DNA of 64,000 bases from Curtobacterium sp. MCSS17_015 (GTDB taxonomy: Bacteria > Actinomycetota > Actinomycetes > Actinomycetales > Microbacteriaceae). Under the pieces are notes generated by a model that did no database searches, was not told the DNA's origin, and saw nothing but the letters and a program-made list of their open reading frames with translations. The stretch lies in contig NZ_CP126256.1 in the NCBI RefSeq assembly GCF_003234265.2, forward strand, positions 2,542,001-2,606,000, read 5' to 3'. Positions 1 to 8,317 of this stretch are shown one piece after another (the stretch's first letter is position 1; every line of letters starts with the position of its first letter). The position numbers were made by a program, and so were the translations under genes.

Positions 1-731
1 CCGACGTTCGCCTTCTGCGCGACGTAGCCCGACACGCCCTGCGAGTTCGGCTGGGCGATGAACCCCTTGCCCGGGACCGTCGGGTAGTTCGAGGTGACAC
101 CGCAGGGCAGCGGCCGCCCCGCCTGCTTGCAGTACGCGTTCCACTCGGACGGGTACTTCTTGCTCAGCCAGGTGGTGAACTGCGCGGTGGAACCGGACCC
201 GTCCGACCGCACGACGGGGACGACCGGTCGCTTCGGGAGCTCGAGACCGGGGTTGTCCGCCTTGATCGCCGGGTCGTCCCAGCTCGTGATCTTCCCGGTG
301 AACACGCCCGCGAGCACCGGGCCCGACAGCCGGAGGTTGGTGATCTGCTTGCCGCCGGAGCTGAGGTTGTACATGAACGAGGTGCCGCCGGCGACGACGG
401 GCATGTAGGCGTACCCGACCGTGGGCGGGTCGTCCGTGACCCCGCCGTCCTTGATGCCGTAGGGGATCTCCGACACCGCGAAGTCGACCGTGCCGGCCTT
501 GAACTGGTTGCGGCCGTCCGACGACCCGGTGCTGGCGTACCGGACCTTCATGCCGTACTGCTGGACGTTCACCGCCCACTGCTGGATGGCGACGGAGCTC
601 CACGACGAGCCGGCGCCCGAGATGGGCACGTAGTTCTCCGCCGCGGTCGCGGTGGTGGCGGGCAGCGTCGTGAGGGCCAGCACGGCGGCGGCCAGGAGCG
701 CACCGATCGTGCGTCTTCTGCGGGTGATCAC
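1..731 (-). CDS. pstS: Phosphate ABC transporter substrate-binding protein PstS (partial, C-terminus off the left edge)
   Basis: Periplasm-side phosphate-binding protein of the PstSCAB importer. About 243 N-terminal residues are present. The GTG start at 731-729 overlaps the pstA stop as GTGA. An Arg-rich n-region (VITRRRRTIGALL) is followed by a hydrophobic core and an Ala-rich cleavage region, a clear Sec signal peptide. The mature part has PstS signatures: SGAGSSW near the start, YASTGSSDGRNQF (phosphate-binding loop), DFAVSE, and RSDGSGSTAQFT. The gene follows pstC and pstA, whereas the usual order puts pstS first. PstB is not in view. The C-terminal length and any cell-wall anchor cannot be judged. 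Confidence 0.93.
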   Translation of the reverse strand, partial: MITRRRRTIGALLAAAVLALTTLPATTATAAENYVPISGAGSSWSSVAIQQWAVNVQQYGMKVRYASTGSSDGRNQFKAGTVDFAVSEIPYGIKDGGVTDDPPTVGYAYMPVVAGGTSFMYNLSSGGKQITNLRLSGPVLAGVFTGKITSWDDPAIKADNPGLELPKRPVVPVVRSDGSGSTAQFTTWLSKKYPSEWNAYCKQAGRPLPCGVTSNYPTVPGKGFIAQPNSQGVSGYVAQKANV

Positions 732-2089
732 GAGGGGTCCTTCGGGGAGGAGTCGGTCAGGCGGGAGTTGAGACGGTCGACGTGGTGGTCGACGAAGCGA
801 CGGGCCGACCGTGCGGCGGGCACGGCGGCCTCGACCCCGCGGCGGAGCAGTCGGCCGGCGGCGCGGAAGCGCTCGTTGCGGCGTTCGCGCGTCGCCACGG
901 TCTGCGCACCGATCACCCGGGCGATGACGAACAGCACGAGCACGAGCGTCATCAGGACCGCTGCGGCACCGAAGCCGCGGGCGATCATGTTCGGTTCCGG
1001 GGACTTGACGAACTCGAAGATCGCCAGGGGCAGCGAGATCATCGGGCCGTTCGTCGGGTCGATGTTGAGGTCGGGTGCGTACCCGGCGGTGAGCAGCACG
1101 GGGCTGGTCTCGCCGATGCCACGGGCGGTCGCCAGGATGATCGCGGTGACGAGACCGGACCGTGACGTCGGGAGCACGACGCGCCAGACGGTCTGCCACT
1201 GCCCTGCGCCGAGGCCGATCGAGGCCTCCTTGAGCGTCGCGGGCACCAGGCGGAGCACGACGTCGGCGGACCGGATCATGATCGGCAGCATCATCACGCT
1301 GATCGCGAGCGACGCCGCGAAGCCGGACTTGTCCACGCCCAGGCCGACGATGACGCTGGCGTAGACGAACAGCCCGGCGACGATCGACGGGAGCGCTGTC
1401 ATGGCCTCGACGATCGTGCGGACGAACCGGGCGAACGGTCCCGGTACCTCGGTCAGGAAGAGCGCGGTGGTGATGCCGAGCGGGACCGTGATGAGGAGTG
1501 CGATCGAGATCTGGATGAGGGACCCGGCGATGGCGTGCAACACCCCGCCCGAGGTCATCGGGTCGAGCGGTCCGGTGAGCGCCATGTCCTGCGTGATGAA
1601 GTTCGCGTGTGGCAGTGCCTTCGTGGCCCGGACGACGCTGAACCCGACGACGAAGACGAGCGTCGCGACGACGACGAACGCCAGCGTGTGGATCGCCGCC
1701 GACACCACGCGGTCACGGACGACCGCGGCGTTCTCGGTCGTCGCCACCAGGAGCGCGTAGAACACGAGGAAGAGCACGTACGCGACGGCCGCGAACGCGA
1801 TCGGGCCGGACACGGGTGCCAGTTCGGTGAACACGACGACCGTGACGGCGAGCGACGCGAGAGCCGCGCCGACGTGGCAGAGCAGGTCGCTGATGCGCAT
1901 GCCGTTGACGCGACGCTCCTCGGGTCCGCGGTCCGGCCCGGAGGCCCGGTCGGCCAGCGGCAGGACGGTGCCGGCTCCGGAGCCAGCCGGGCCGGAGACG
2001 GTCGGCGGGCTGGTCGGCACGGCCGTCCGACGGGTGACGGTGGGCAGGGGCGTCGTGGCGCCCGACGGCGCCTGGATGATCTCGGTCAT
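728..2089 (-). CDS. pstA: Phosphate ABC transporter permease PstA
   Basis: Inner-membrane permease subunit of the high-affinity phosphate importer, 453 residues. The first ~75 residues are a Pro/Thr/Gly-rich cytoplasmic extension, followed by about six hydrophobic segments. The family EAA-type loop is visible as EASIGLGAGQWQTVWRVVLP, with MTALPSIVAGLF and ARGIGETSPVL in PstA-like positions. I place the start at ATG 2089, three bases after the pstC stop; the open frame upstream of it runs antisense through pstC and is not coding. The C-terminal tail is basic and unusually long. It is translationally coupled to pstS by a GTGA overlap. Confidence 0.94.
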   Translation of the reverse strand: MTEIIQAPSGATTPLPTVTRRTAVPTSPPTVSGPAGSGAGTVLPLADRASGPDRGPEERRVNGMRISDLLCHVGAALASLAVTVVVFTELAPVSGPIAFAAVAYVLFLVFYALLVATTENAAVVRDRVVSAAIHTLAFVVVATLVFVVGFSVVRATKALPHANFITQDMALTGPLDPMTSGGVLHAIAGSLIQISIALLITVPLGITTALFLTEVPGPFARFVRTIVEAMTALPSIVAGLFVYASVIVGLGVDKSGFAASLAISVMMLPIMIRSADVVLRLVPATLKEASIGLGAGQWQTVWRVVLPTSRSGLVTAIILATARGIGETSPVLLTAGYAPDLNIDPTNGPMISLPLAIFEFVKSPEPNMIARGFGAAAVLMTLVLVLFVIARVIGAQTVATRERRNERFRAAGRLLRRGVEAAVPAARSARRFVDHHVDRLNSRLTDSSPKDPS

Positions 2090-2091
2090 GA

Positions 2092-3069
2092 CTAGCTGCT
2101 CGCTCCGGACCGTGAGCGGGCGACGACCGCGGACGCCGCGAAGTTGATGCACAGCGTCATGAGGAACAGGGTCAGGCCGGCGGCCATCAGGGCGGACATG
2201 CCGAACGGGGTGGCGTCGCCATACCGCAGGGCGATGAGCGAGGACACCGAACTCGCGCCGGCCTGCAGGATGTGCGGCTGGATGACGAACACCGGCGAGA
2301 TGATCATGTAGACCGCGATGGTCTCCCCCAGCGCGCGGCCGAGGCCGAGCATCGTGCCGCCGATGATGCCGCCGCGGCCGAACGGCAGGACGACCGACCG
2401 GATCATGCCCCACTTGGTGGAGCCGAGCGCGAGGGCGCCCTCCCGCTCGCCGAGCGGCGCCTGCGAGAAGACCTCGCGCATGATCGAGGTGACGATCGGG
2501 GTGATCATCAGTCCGACGACGATCCCCGCGATGAACGTCGACGAGGTGTAGACGGTCGAGGTCGCCAGCGGGTCGTCCAGGTCGATGCCGTCGACCCGGA
2601 AGAGCGGGATCCACCCGAACCACTGCGAGATCCAGCGCGACACGGGCGTGATCTGGCCCTGCAGGAAGAAGAAGCCCCACAGGCCGTAGACGACGCTCGG
2701 GATCGCCGCCATCAGGTCGACCAGTCCGATCGCGAACTTCCGCACCCGGACCGGCGCGTACTCCGTGATGTAGAGCGCGGTACCGAGCGACAGCGGGACG
2801 GCGAGCGCGATCGCGACGCAGGCAATGAGGATCGTGCCGACGAGGACGGCCGCGATGCCGAACCGGTGCGCGTCCGGGTCCCAGGCCTGGGTGGTCAGGA
2901 AGCTGAAGCCGGCGACGCGGAGGGCTTCGGAGGCGCGGAACGCCAGGAACAGGCCGACCAACGACATGATCGTGAGGACCGCGACACCGCCCGCGCGGGC
3001 GACGATCCGGAACCTGACGTCCGACGGGTCCCGCACGACCGTGAGGAGGCGGGGCGAATCTCTGGACAA
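2092..3069 (-). CDS. pstC: Phosphate ABC transporter permease PstC
   Basis: First gene of the operon, 325 residues, with about six membrane segments. PstC hallmarks include FGIAAVLVGT near residue 70, YITEYAPVRVRK, DLMAAIPSVVYGLWG, the EAA-type loop EGALALGSTKWGMIRSVVLP and GRALGETIAVYM. The start is TTG at 3069, chosen because AAGGA lies five bases upstream and no better codon is in range. It works with PstA as the membrane channel. Regulation is probably by phosphate starvation (PhoPR/PhoB type), an inference from the family and from weak GTTCAT/GTTGAT half-sites in the leader. Confidence 0.93.
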   Translation of the reverse strand: MSRDSPRLLTVVRDPSDVRFRIVARAGGVAVLTIMSLVGLFLAFRASEALRVAGFSFLTTQAWDPDAHRFGIAAVLVGTILIACVAIALAVPLSLGTALYITEYAPVRVRKFAIGLVDLMAAIPSVVYGLWGFFFLQGQITPVSRWISQWFGWIPLFRVDGIDLDDPLATSTVYTSSTFIAGIVVGLMITPIVTSIMREVFSQAPLGEREGALALGSTKWGMIRSVVLPFGRGGIIGGTMLGLGRALGETIAVYMIISPVFVIQPHILQAGASSVSSLIALRYGDATPFGMSALMAAGLTLFLMTLCINFAASAVVARSRSGASS

Positions 3070-3411
3070 CGTGATCCTTCGGGATTTCCAGGGCAGCGAC
3101 TCGGGCGGACCGTCGGAGCGCTGCTCTCCGGCTCGGCGGCATCACAGTGGCAGTCGGACGGCGAACCAGAGCCCTCCCGAGATCAACCGATTCGCGACCC
3201 GGAAATGAACAACAGGGGATTCCTAGCGGATTCTGGGGAATTTCAGATGCACCAGTCCCCGGATCGGGGGGCAGGAATTGTCCCCCGGGGTACGCGCCGG
3301 TCGGCGGGCTCCCAGCACCGCGAGAAAGCCCTGATGAGGACTGCGTTTCGTACCGGGTACTAACTGTCGGCACTGCGTGGAGGCGCAGGACGACGCGCAC
3401 GGCGGAACGAC
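3070..3411 (-). promoter_or_regulatory. Upstream region of the pst operon with possible Pho-box half-sites
   Basis: No gene in these 342 bases. Read on the minus strand, GTTCATTTCCG, GGTCGCGAATC and GTTGATCTCG follow one another near 3181-3213 at about 11-bp spacing. That resembles the 11-bp direct-repeat layout of actinobacterial PHO boxes, but the middle unit is poor. No convincing -10 hexamer was identified. Treat the operator assignment as tentative. Confidence 0.3.
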
Positions 3412-3446
3412 GAAGCCCCGGTCCGCTGCTGCGGGACCGGGGCTTC
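3412..3446. terminator. Hairpin, probable original terminator of tRNA-Ser
   Basis: Perfect 13-bp stem (GAAGCCCCGGTCC with its complement) and an 8-nt loop. It lies just outside the island's left attachment repeat, where the terminator of tRNA-Ser would have been before integration. The tRNA is now followed by a different hairpin brought in by the island (11281-11322). Confidence 0.7.
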
Positions 3447-3450
3447 GTGG

Positions 3451-3475
3451 AGTGCGGAGACGGAGGGATTTGAAC
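3451..3475. repeat. attL of the island: duplicated 3' end of tRNA-Ser
   Basis: Twenty-five bases identical to 11326-11350. They cover the acceptor 3' strand and most of the T-arm of tRNA-Ser, read on the minus strand. Identity stops at base 3476, so this is a remnant and not a second tRNA. Confidence 0.88.
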
Positions 3476-3572
3476 TCTCCCGCCTCAGGCTGAGTTCAAG
3501 GGCGCGCCTACTCGACTCCCGTACTTACGGGCTCCAGCAGTGACTTCCCGCCGCTTGGCACACCTCGCCGAC

Positions 3573-3587
3573 TCCTCGGTTGTGGGG
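3573..3587 (+). repeat. Possible integrase arm-type site, left
   Basis: The 15-mer TCCTCGGTTGTGGGG occurs here, 98 bases inside attL, and again in the same orientation at 11199-11213, 113 bases inside attR and within the integrase 3' end. Tyrosine integrases bind such arm sites, but the role is inferred from position only. Confidence 0.4.
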
Positions 3588-3630
3588 CATCCGTGAGGAG
3601 AGGAGAGCGTGCGGGCCGCACGACGGACAC

Positions 3631-5070
3631 CTACTTCTTCTCGATGGACTTGCGAAGCTTGTCACCGGCCTTCGAGATCCTGGTGTCGAGGTGCATTGAC
3701 TCTCGAGGGCCGGTGAACGCACCCAGCAACAGCGCTAGATCCTTCGCGAGCGGGGTCGAAAGCTTGGTACTGAGCACATCCAGCAGACGCGCCAACTGTT
3801 GCTTAGGCTTCCTGTAGCTCAGGAGCCCGGCGAGGTCAGCTTCGGTGAGGAAGACCAACGCCACGGCCCCCTCATCGGGAGTCAGCTGCTGAAGCAGCGC
3901 GGCGTACACTCCATCGGCTTGGAACGAGATGCCGGATGCACGACCGAGGAAGAGCTCAACGAGCGTCCGCACGTACTTTCGCCGGATGCCCTGCGGAACA
4001 GGTTGCGAGCCCACAAACTCCTTGAGTTGCCGGGCAATGGGAGGCTCGTTGTAGAAATTGTCCATCGCGTTGTGAACGGCGATGAGGCGGTCGAGAAGAA
4101 CGTCAATCTCGCCGCCGCGTACATCTTCCGCGAGGTAGCCCATGCCATCGACAACCTGGAGGAACTCACGCGCTCTATCCGCTTGGGCAGTGTCGAGGTT
4201 CCCACGGAAGCGCGAATGGCGGACGCCGAGAGAGAATCGCTTGTCCTCCGGCACCCGTGGCCACAGATGCGGCACCAGCTTCCGCACGTTGTCACGAGCG
4301 AGCTCGGGAGTCGCGTCGGCTACGTAGATGCCGAACAAACCGTCGAGCAGAGCGTCAACCTGAGCCTCTCTGAGCTGAAGGAAGAACGTCGCAAAGCTGG
4401 AAGCATCCTCGTCTGAAACGGTTTCTTGCTTGATATTCGCCAACAGCCTGCTGGTCGTGACCATAGCCGTCGTCGGCGGGAGCGTGATCACTTCCTTGAT
4501 GCACGTCTCGAGGTAGCCGAGCAGCGAATAGGGCGAGAGTTCGTGTTGGTTCGGATGAGCAGCGCTAGCGTGATTCCGCATGAAGCGAACTAGATCTAGT
4601 TGCTGTTGCCCGATCGGTGAGATGAAGCCGATCGTCGCCGCAGAACGCACCAACTCCTCGTCGGTGATCTTCAGAAGGTCTGCCTCACCACGAAGATCCT
4701 TCCTCTTCTCCGGCGCGGGCACAGCCAAATCGAAGAAATACGTCAGATCATAGTCGACAATGCGCTTCCGAAGCTCACCAATCGTCTCGTCCCACAAGTA
4801 GTTCAACGCAGCGTCAAACAACCCCGCGCTGACTGCCATCATGAACTTGGAGAGGTAGACCGAGTTGGAACGTCGGTCGCGAGCAAGACCCGAAAGTGCG
4901 CCTTCCAGGTTGTCCAACACCATGACGCGCTCGCGAACACCAATGAGGACTCCATCGCTCGGCAGCCCCATGTCCTCCGCGCGGCGAAGAAGCGCACCCT
5001 CAAGCCCGGTGATCGAAGCGGCTAGATCGCCCTTCTTCGCACCCGCGACTACAACATCCTTCTTTGCCAC
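3631..5070 (-). CDS. Uncharacterised protein with HEPN-type R-N-x5-H motif, candidate effector
   Basis: 479 residues; family not recognised. It is mostly helical by composition, has no signal peptide and no clear membrane segment. Residues 165-174 read RNHASAAHPN, the R-(N/D/H)-x-H arrangement of HEPN-domain RNases (R165, N166, H172), inside a helical region with LDLVRFM just before. Start is GTG 5070 with GAGGGGA four bases upstream. It lies 56 bases downstream of the cyclase and is the last gene of the ImmA-cyclase operon. In cyclase-based defence systems the gene after the cyclase is usually the effector, so an RNase toxin triggered by a cyclic nucleotide is the working idea. No nucleotide-binding domain was recognised. 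Alternative: a regulatory or scaffold protein. Confidence 0.55.
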   Translation of the reverse strand: MAKKDVVVAGAKKGDLAASITGLEGALLRRAEDMGLPSDGVLIGVRERVMVLDNLEGALSGLARDRRSNSVYLSKFMMAVSAGLFDAALNYLWDETIGELRKRIVDYDLTYFFDLAVPAPEKRKDLRGEADLLKITDEELVRSAATIGFISPIGQQQLDLVRFMRNHASAAHPNQHELSPYSLLGYLETCIKEVITLPPTTAMVTTSRLLANIKQETVSDEDASSFATFFLQLREAQVDALLDGLFGIYVADATPELARDNVRKLVPHLWPRVPEDKRFSLGVRHSRFRGNLDTAQADRAREFLQVVDGMGYLAEDVRGGEIDVLLDRLIAVHNAMDNFYNEPPIARQLKEFVGSQPVPQGIRRKYVRTLVELFLGRASGISFQADGVYAALLQQLTPDEGAVALVFLTEADLAGLLSYRKPKQQLARLLDVLSTKLSTPLAKDLALLLGAFTGPRESMHLDTRISKAGDKLRKSIEKK

Positions 5071-5126
5071 TGATTCCCCTCAACCTCGGTGACGACAGAC
5101 TAGCTCAGACAAGCCAACGGATCAGG

Positions 5127-6113
5127 TCAGCCGAGCGGGACCCCAGGCGCGAGAGCATCCACTTCATCTGTCTGCGATCCTTCGTCGACCTCTTCCGAGC
5201 CCACTCGTGAGGATTCACTCTCAAATAGGGGCTGCATGGCGTCCTCTGGCTCGACCTTGAACGCAGAGTTGGTCGATTCGGGCAGGTAGAGCTTCGATGG
5301 CCAGGTGTCAGACTCGTGACACGCGTGACACACATCGATGATCTGCTTGGCGTCAAGCCCGGCTCCGGTGAGCTTGGCGAGAGCCACATTCACTGCGTCC
5401 GCCTGATCGCGGTCTACAGCGAACACCGGGTACTCGCGGCCCGCCCAAACCCCTTTCAAGACAGGACGTCCGTGCAGAACGATGTCGTTCACGTGATGCG
5501 TCTCATTACCCGCCATCACACCAGAAGCATCGTACGCGGCAGCGGCGACAGCCCAGGCAACCTCGACCGACAAGGTGAAGAACCGCTGGGACGCAAGACC
5601 GAAGACCCGGAAACCGGTGTCGATGCTGGGCCCGAAGTAGTCGTACAGATACTTCTTATGGGCCCTTGTCCCGCTCAACGCCTTTTGGTTCAGAACTGCG
5701 ACCGGATTGTCCGAAGTCTCGACATCTGGAGTCCGCGGTATCGTGGACTCGCTGTCCGGCCCCGGGAACGTGGCAATGAATGCGCCGCCCTTCAGCGCGA
5801 GGCCGGAGGCGCTGAGCACTTGCTCCTCGTACTCGGTCATAGCGTCCAGCCACACTCGGACAGCTAGCCCAATCTCCTTCTCAGAGCTAACGTCGACCTC
5901 AAATATGAGCTCGTCGCCCACGGCCTTCCATAGCTGGAACCTAGTGGGTTCACCATCGTCACTGCGAGCCCTGCTCGCATTAGCTACGAACTGCGGGAAT
6001 TCGCGATAAAAGCTAAGGAAGACCTTTTGCCAGCCTTCGTTCTTCTGCTTGAACTGGGTTGATCCAACAAGATCGCACGAGACGAAGAGGCTCGATCGAG
6101 GAGCGGCAGACAA
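5127..6113 (-). CDS. Class III nucleotide cyclase homologue, Pycsar-like
   Basis: 328 residues, soluble. Catalytic-domain landmarks of class III cyclases are present: CDLVGST (metal Asp D14), WKAVGDELIF (second metal Asp D67, K63 where purine-specifying Lys lies in adenylyl cyclases), and DYFGPSIDTGFRV. There the transition-state Arg (R169) is kept but the usual Asn is Asp (D165). The catalytic core is about residues 5-200; the C-terminal third is acidic and of unknown role, with a CHACH motif near residue 260. No transmembrane or sensor domain is attached. It starts at TTG 6113, three bases after the ImmA stop, so the pair is co-translated. Stand-alone cyclases beside an effector gene are the Pycsar layout; whether the product is a purine or pyrimidine cyclic nucleotide cannot be read from sequence. 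Confidence 0.7.
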   Translation of the reverse strand: MSAAPRSSLFVSCDLVGSTQFKQKNEGWQKVFLSFYREFPQFVANASRARSDDGEPTRFQLWKAVGDELIFEVDVSSEKEIGLAVRVWLDAMTEYEEQVLSASGLALKGGAFIATFPGPDSESTIPRTPDVETSDNPVAVLNQKALSGTRAHKKYLYDYFGPSIDTGFRVFGLASQRFFTLSVEVAWAVAAAAYDASGVMAGNETHHVNDIVLHGRPVLKGVWAGREYPVFAVDRDQADAVNVALAKLTGAGLDAKQIIDVCHACHESDTWPSKLYLPESTNSAFKVEPEDAMQPLFESESSRVGSEEVDEGSQTDEVDALAPGVPLG

Positions 6114-6116
6114 GTT

Positions 6117-6623
6117 TTAGTCGATCCCCAATACCTGGGCACGAACAGAAGCGGCGCTCGGAGACACTCCAAAGACATCTCCGACCTTCCACCAATCGGT
6201 GCCGAAAGTTTGAACAGCCTCGCGGAACTTCTTCTCTGGCATGAGCAGCGACGACGCAAAGACATTCGCTTCGGTCTCTGCACGATTGCGTTCCCCGCGC
6301 CCGAACACCTGAGCATTCTCGTGCTTCGGGTATAGATAGTGCAGGAAGTAATGCCCAAGCTCGTGAGCAATGGTGAAGCGGTCACGACGATCCGAGGTCA
6401 CGAGGGGCAGGTGCACGGTGAAATGCCCCGGCGCATAGACGGTCAGCGCCTCCGGGGCCACCAGGGCGTTGGACTCCTCGACACGGCCGCCCAGCACGGA
6501 GACCAGCCCATCCAGGTCAGCTCGCCCCAACGCGGAGTAGACGTTGTGATGAACGCCAACCCGCTCCGCGTACTCGGCGATCGCCCTGTTTGACAGTGAC
6601 GATGCGGCAGTTGCACCAGGCAC
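6117..6623 (-). CDS. ImmA/IrrE-family zinc metallopeptidase
   Basis: 168 residues. The gluzincin motif sits in FTIAHELGHYFLH (H87, E88, H91), followed by ETEANVFASSLLMP, which supplies the third ligand and the typical ImmA-family LLMP segment. Family members cleave XRE repressors to switch on phage, ICE or stress genes, or act as proteolytic sensors in defence operons. Start is GTG 6623 with GAGAGGGGA upstream. Unlike the usual arrangement, no XRE gene is adjacent; the nearest is 9529-10128, near the other end of the island. It is the first gene of the operon with the cyclase, so it may activate or release that system. The substrate is unknown. Confidence 0.85.
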   Translation of the reverse strand: MPGATAASSLSNRAIAEYAERVGVHHNVYSALGRADLDGLVSVLGGRVEESNALVAPEALTVYAPGHFTVHLPLVTSDRRDRFTIAHELGHYFLHYLYPKHENAQVFGRGERNRAETEANVFASSLLMPEKKFREAVQTFGTDWWKVGDVFGVSPSAASVRAQVLGID

Positions 6624-6859
6624 GTTGTCCCCTCTCCCACCTCAGTCTACCGGCCGACAGCGGAGTTTCGCCGGAGGCGGAACCGGCGTAGTTGCACGGG
6701 GCAGGCACCATCAATCGTGCGGTACCCCTGATCAAAGGACCTTGCTTCACTGCCTCATCAGACAGTCCGTGGTGGCATCGCGGTGTAGGTCAGCGAAGCC
6801 CTACGGAAGGCCGTCCGCCCCATCACAGTCGCCGCAGCAACAGACGCCTACGTCGAGGA

Positions 6860-8317
6860 TCACCCGTCGCCGTCCGCCCGCAACGTTTCGAGCGCGGCGA
6901 GGAGTCTGCGGTCGAGCGCAATTGGGTCCCACGCTGGCTCTGACTCGAACAGCGCCCGCAAAAGCCAACGAAGCAGATAACGCGCCGCTTCAGTCGCGGA
7001 GATCGACTTGGAATTGATCTGAATCATTCTGTCTTTGATGTTCACGCCGTGGACGAGCTGTGACCGAAGTTTGTAAACTTCTTTCATCAACCTATAAGAG
7101 ACCTGCGGCGAGTGGTATCTAGAGGAAGCAGCCAGGGCAGTGGCAGCCCGGAGAGACATTCGATGAACGAGTTCATCTTTCCCCTCCCCAAGCAGTGCCT
7201 CAATCCCGATGCAAGAGTCGAGAAGAGAGTCATCCCTATCAGCGCGAAGCGATGCCAGGAAGAGCCGTTGTGCAGCTAGGCGCGCTTGCCGACTGCCTTT
7301 CGATAGCCCGTTGTATATCCGCCCGATGAGAGCAAGGTCCTCGTCCTCCAGGACAGCTTTCTGTCGATTCCACGCCGCACGCTCAAACGCTGGTGGGTAT
7401 CGACGATATGTCTTGATATTCGACAAGCTGGGGGACGGACTCCATCGATCAACCCAGCCGCGAGGGAGCAAGCAGACCTGTGCGTAGCCGACCCCCCTGG
7501 AGAGGGAAATGTGCAGCGCCTGGCAGACTCGTTCGATGATCTCGATGTCAGCGGTGTCCACGGACATCCGAACAGAACGCACGAATGCCCCTGGGGAGTT
7601 GTCGACCGAGCGACCCTCAAGGATCAGGCAGTGCGTAGCGGCGGCCACGAGATAAGGATTCACCTCGGCGATGCCCGAGGTCCCTGGCGCCCTAGCCACT
7701 TGCTCGTCCTCAGTCATCGGACGGATCTTTACCTGATCTTCGAGGTCCAGAGAGAAATCGTCAGGGAACGACAGCAGGGGTAGCGGGATCAACAGGTCAT
7801 ACCGCAAAGAGGCGGCGACCTCCGCGTTCTCGACCAACCGCCATGCGTCGAGGATCTGCTCGTCGTTGGCTGCGTTACTGTCGTTCACCTGTGTGAGGAC
7901 CGAAGCTAGGAGATGGAGGCATTCCTGAGCGAAGCGGTTCTCGCGGCGGTTCTCGTCGGGGATGTCGGCTACGACACCGCTCAGACGCTCACCCAGGGGT
8001 GTACCTGCCGCAACGAGGGTGATGACCTCTCGCAGCTCGGGGACGTCGTCTGGAGTGATGTTGAGCAGCGGAGTCTTGACGGTGTCGAGGACGCGTGCCC
8101 AGTTGATTGGCCCGTCGTTCGACAGAAGGAACGAAGCACGCACCGTCGAAGGCCAGCCCGCCTCGTTGACAGTCGCAGCAACTGCGCCCGTGCGCGAGAT
8201 GTAAGCCGGGCGAGTGCCTTCCTCGTTCACGAAGCGCAGAACCCTCCGAACCGCTCTCACGACCGCTGCTTCGAGGGGCGTCGTCCTCGTCGGGCGGGGC
8301 GGTGGGACATCCAGCAT
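6860..8317 (-). CDS. ApeA-like HEPN-domain protein
   Basis: 485 residues. The C-terminal ~130 residues match the ApeA-like HEPN pattern: CIGIEALLGEGKDELVHR, then LRAATALA, then YKLRSQLVHG, with the Rx4H catalytic pair R418 and H423. HEPN domains of this kind are metal-independent RNases in abortive-infection proteins. The N-terminal ~340 residues have no recognised domain and may be the sensor. ATG 8317 has AAGGAG eight bases upstream. The gap to the ImmA gene is 236 bases, so it may be a separate transcript or the first gene of a longer operon. It could work alone, as ApeA does, or with the cyclase module. Confidence 0.65.
   Translation of the reverse strand: MLDVPPPRPTRTTPLEAAVVRAVRRVLRFVNEEGTRPAYISRTGAVAATVNEAGWPSTVRASFLLSNDGPINWARVLDTVKTPLLNITPDDVPELREVITLVAAGTPLGERLSGVVADIPDENRRENRFAQECLHLLASVLTQVNDSNAANDEQILDAWRLVENAEVAASLRYDLLIPLPLLSFPDDFSLDLEDQVKIRPMTEDEQVARAPGTSGIAEVNPYLVAAATHCLILEGRSVDNSPGAFVRSVRMSVDTADIEIIERVCQALHISLSRGVGYAQVCLLPRGWVDRWSPSPSLSNIKTYRRYPPAFERAAWNRQKAVLEDEDLALIGRIYNGLSKGSRQARLAAQRLFLASLRADRDDSLLDSCIGIEALLGEGKDELVHRMSLRAATALAASSRYHSPQVSYRLMKEVYKLRSQLVHGVNIKDRMIQINSKSISATEAARYLLRWLLRALFESEPAWDPIALDRRLLAALETLRADGDG

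Noticed and set aside
2272..3363. Long plus-strand frame opposite pstC
   Set aside because: Asp/Arg/Glu-rich antisense shadow of a clear membrane protein gene; no start signal.
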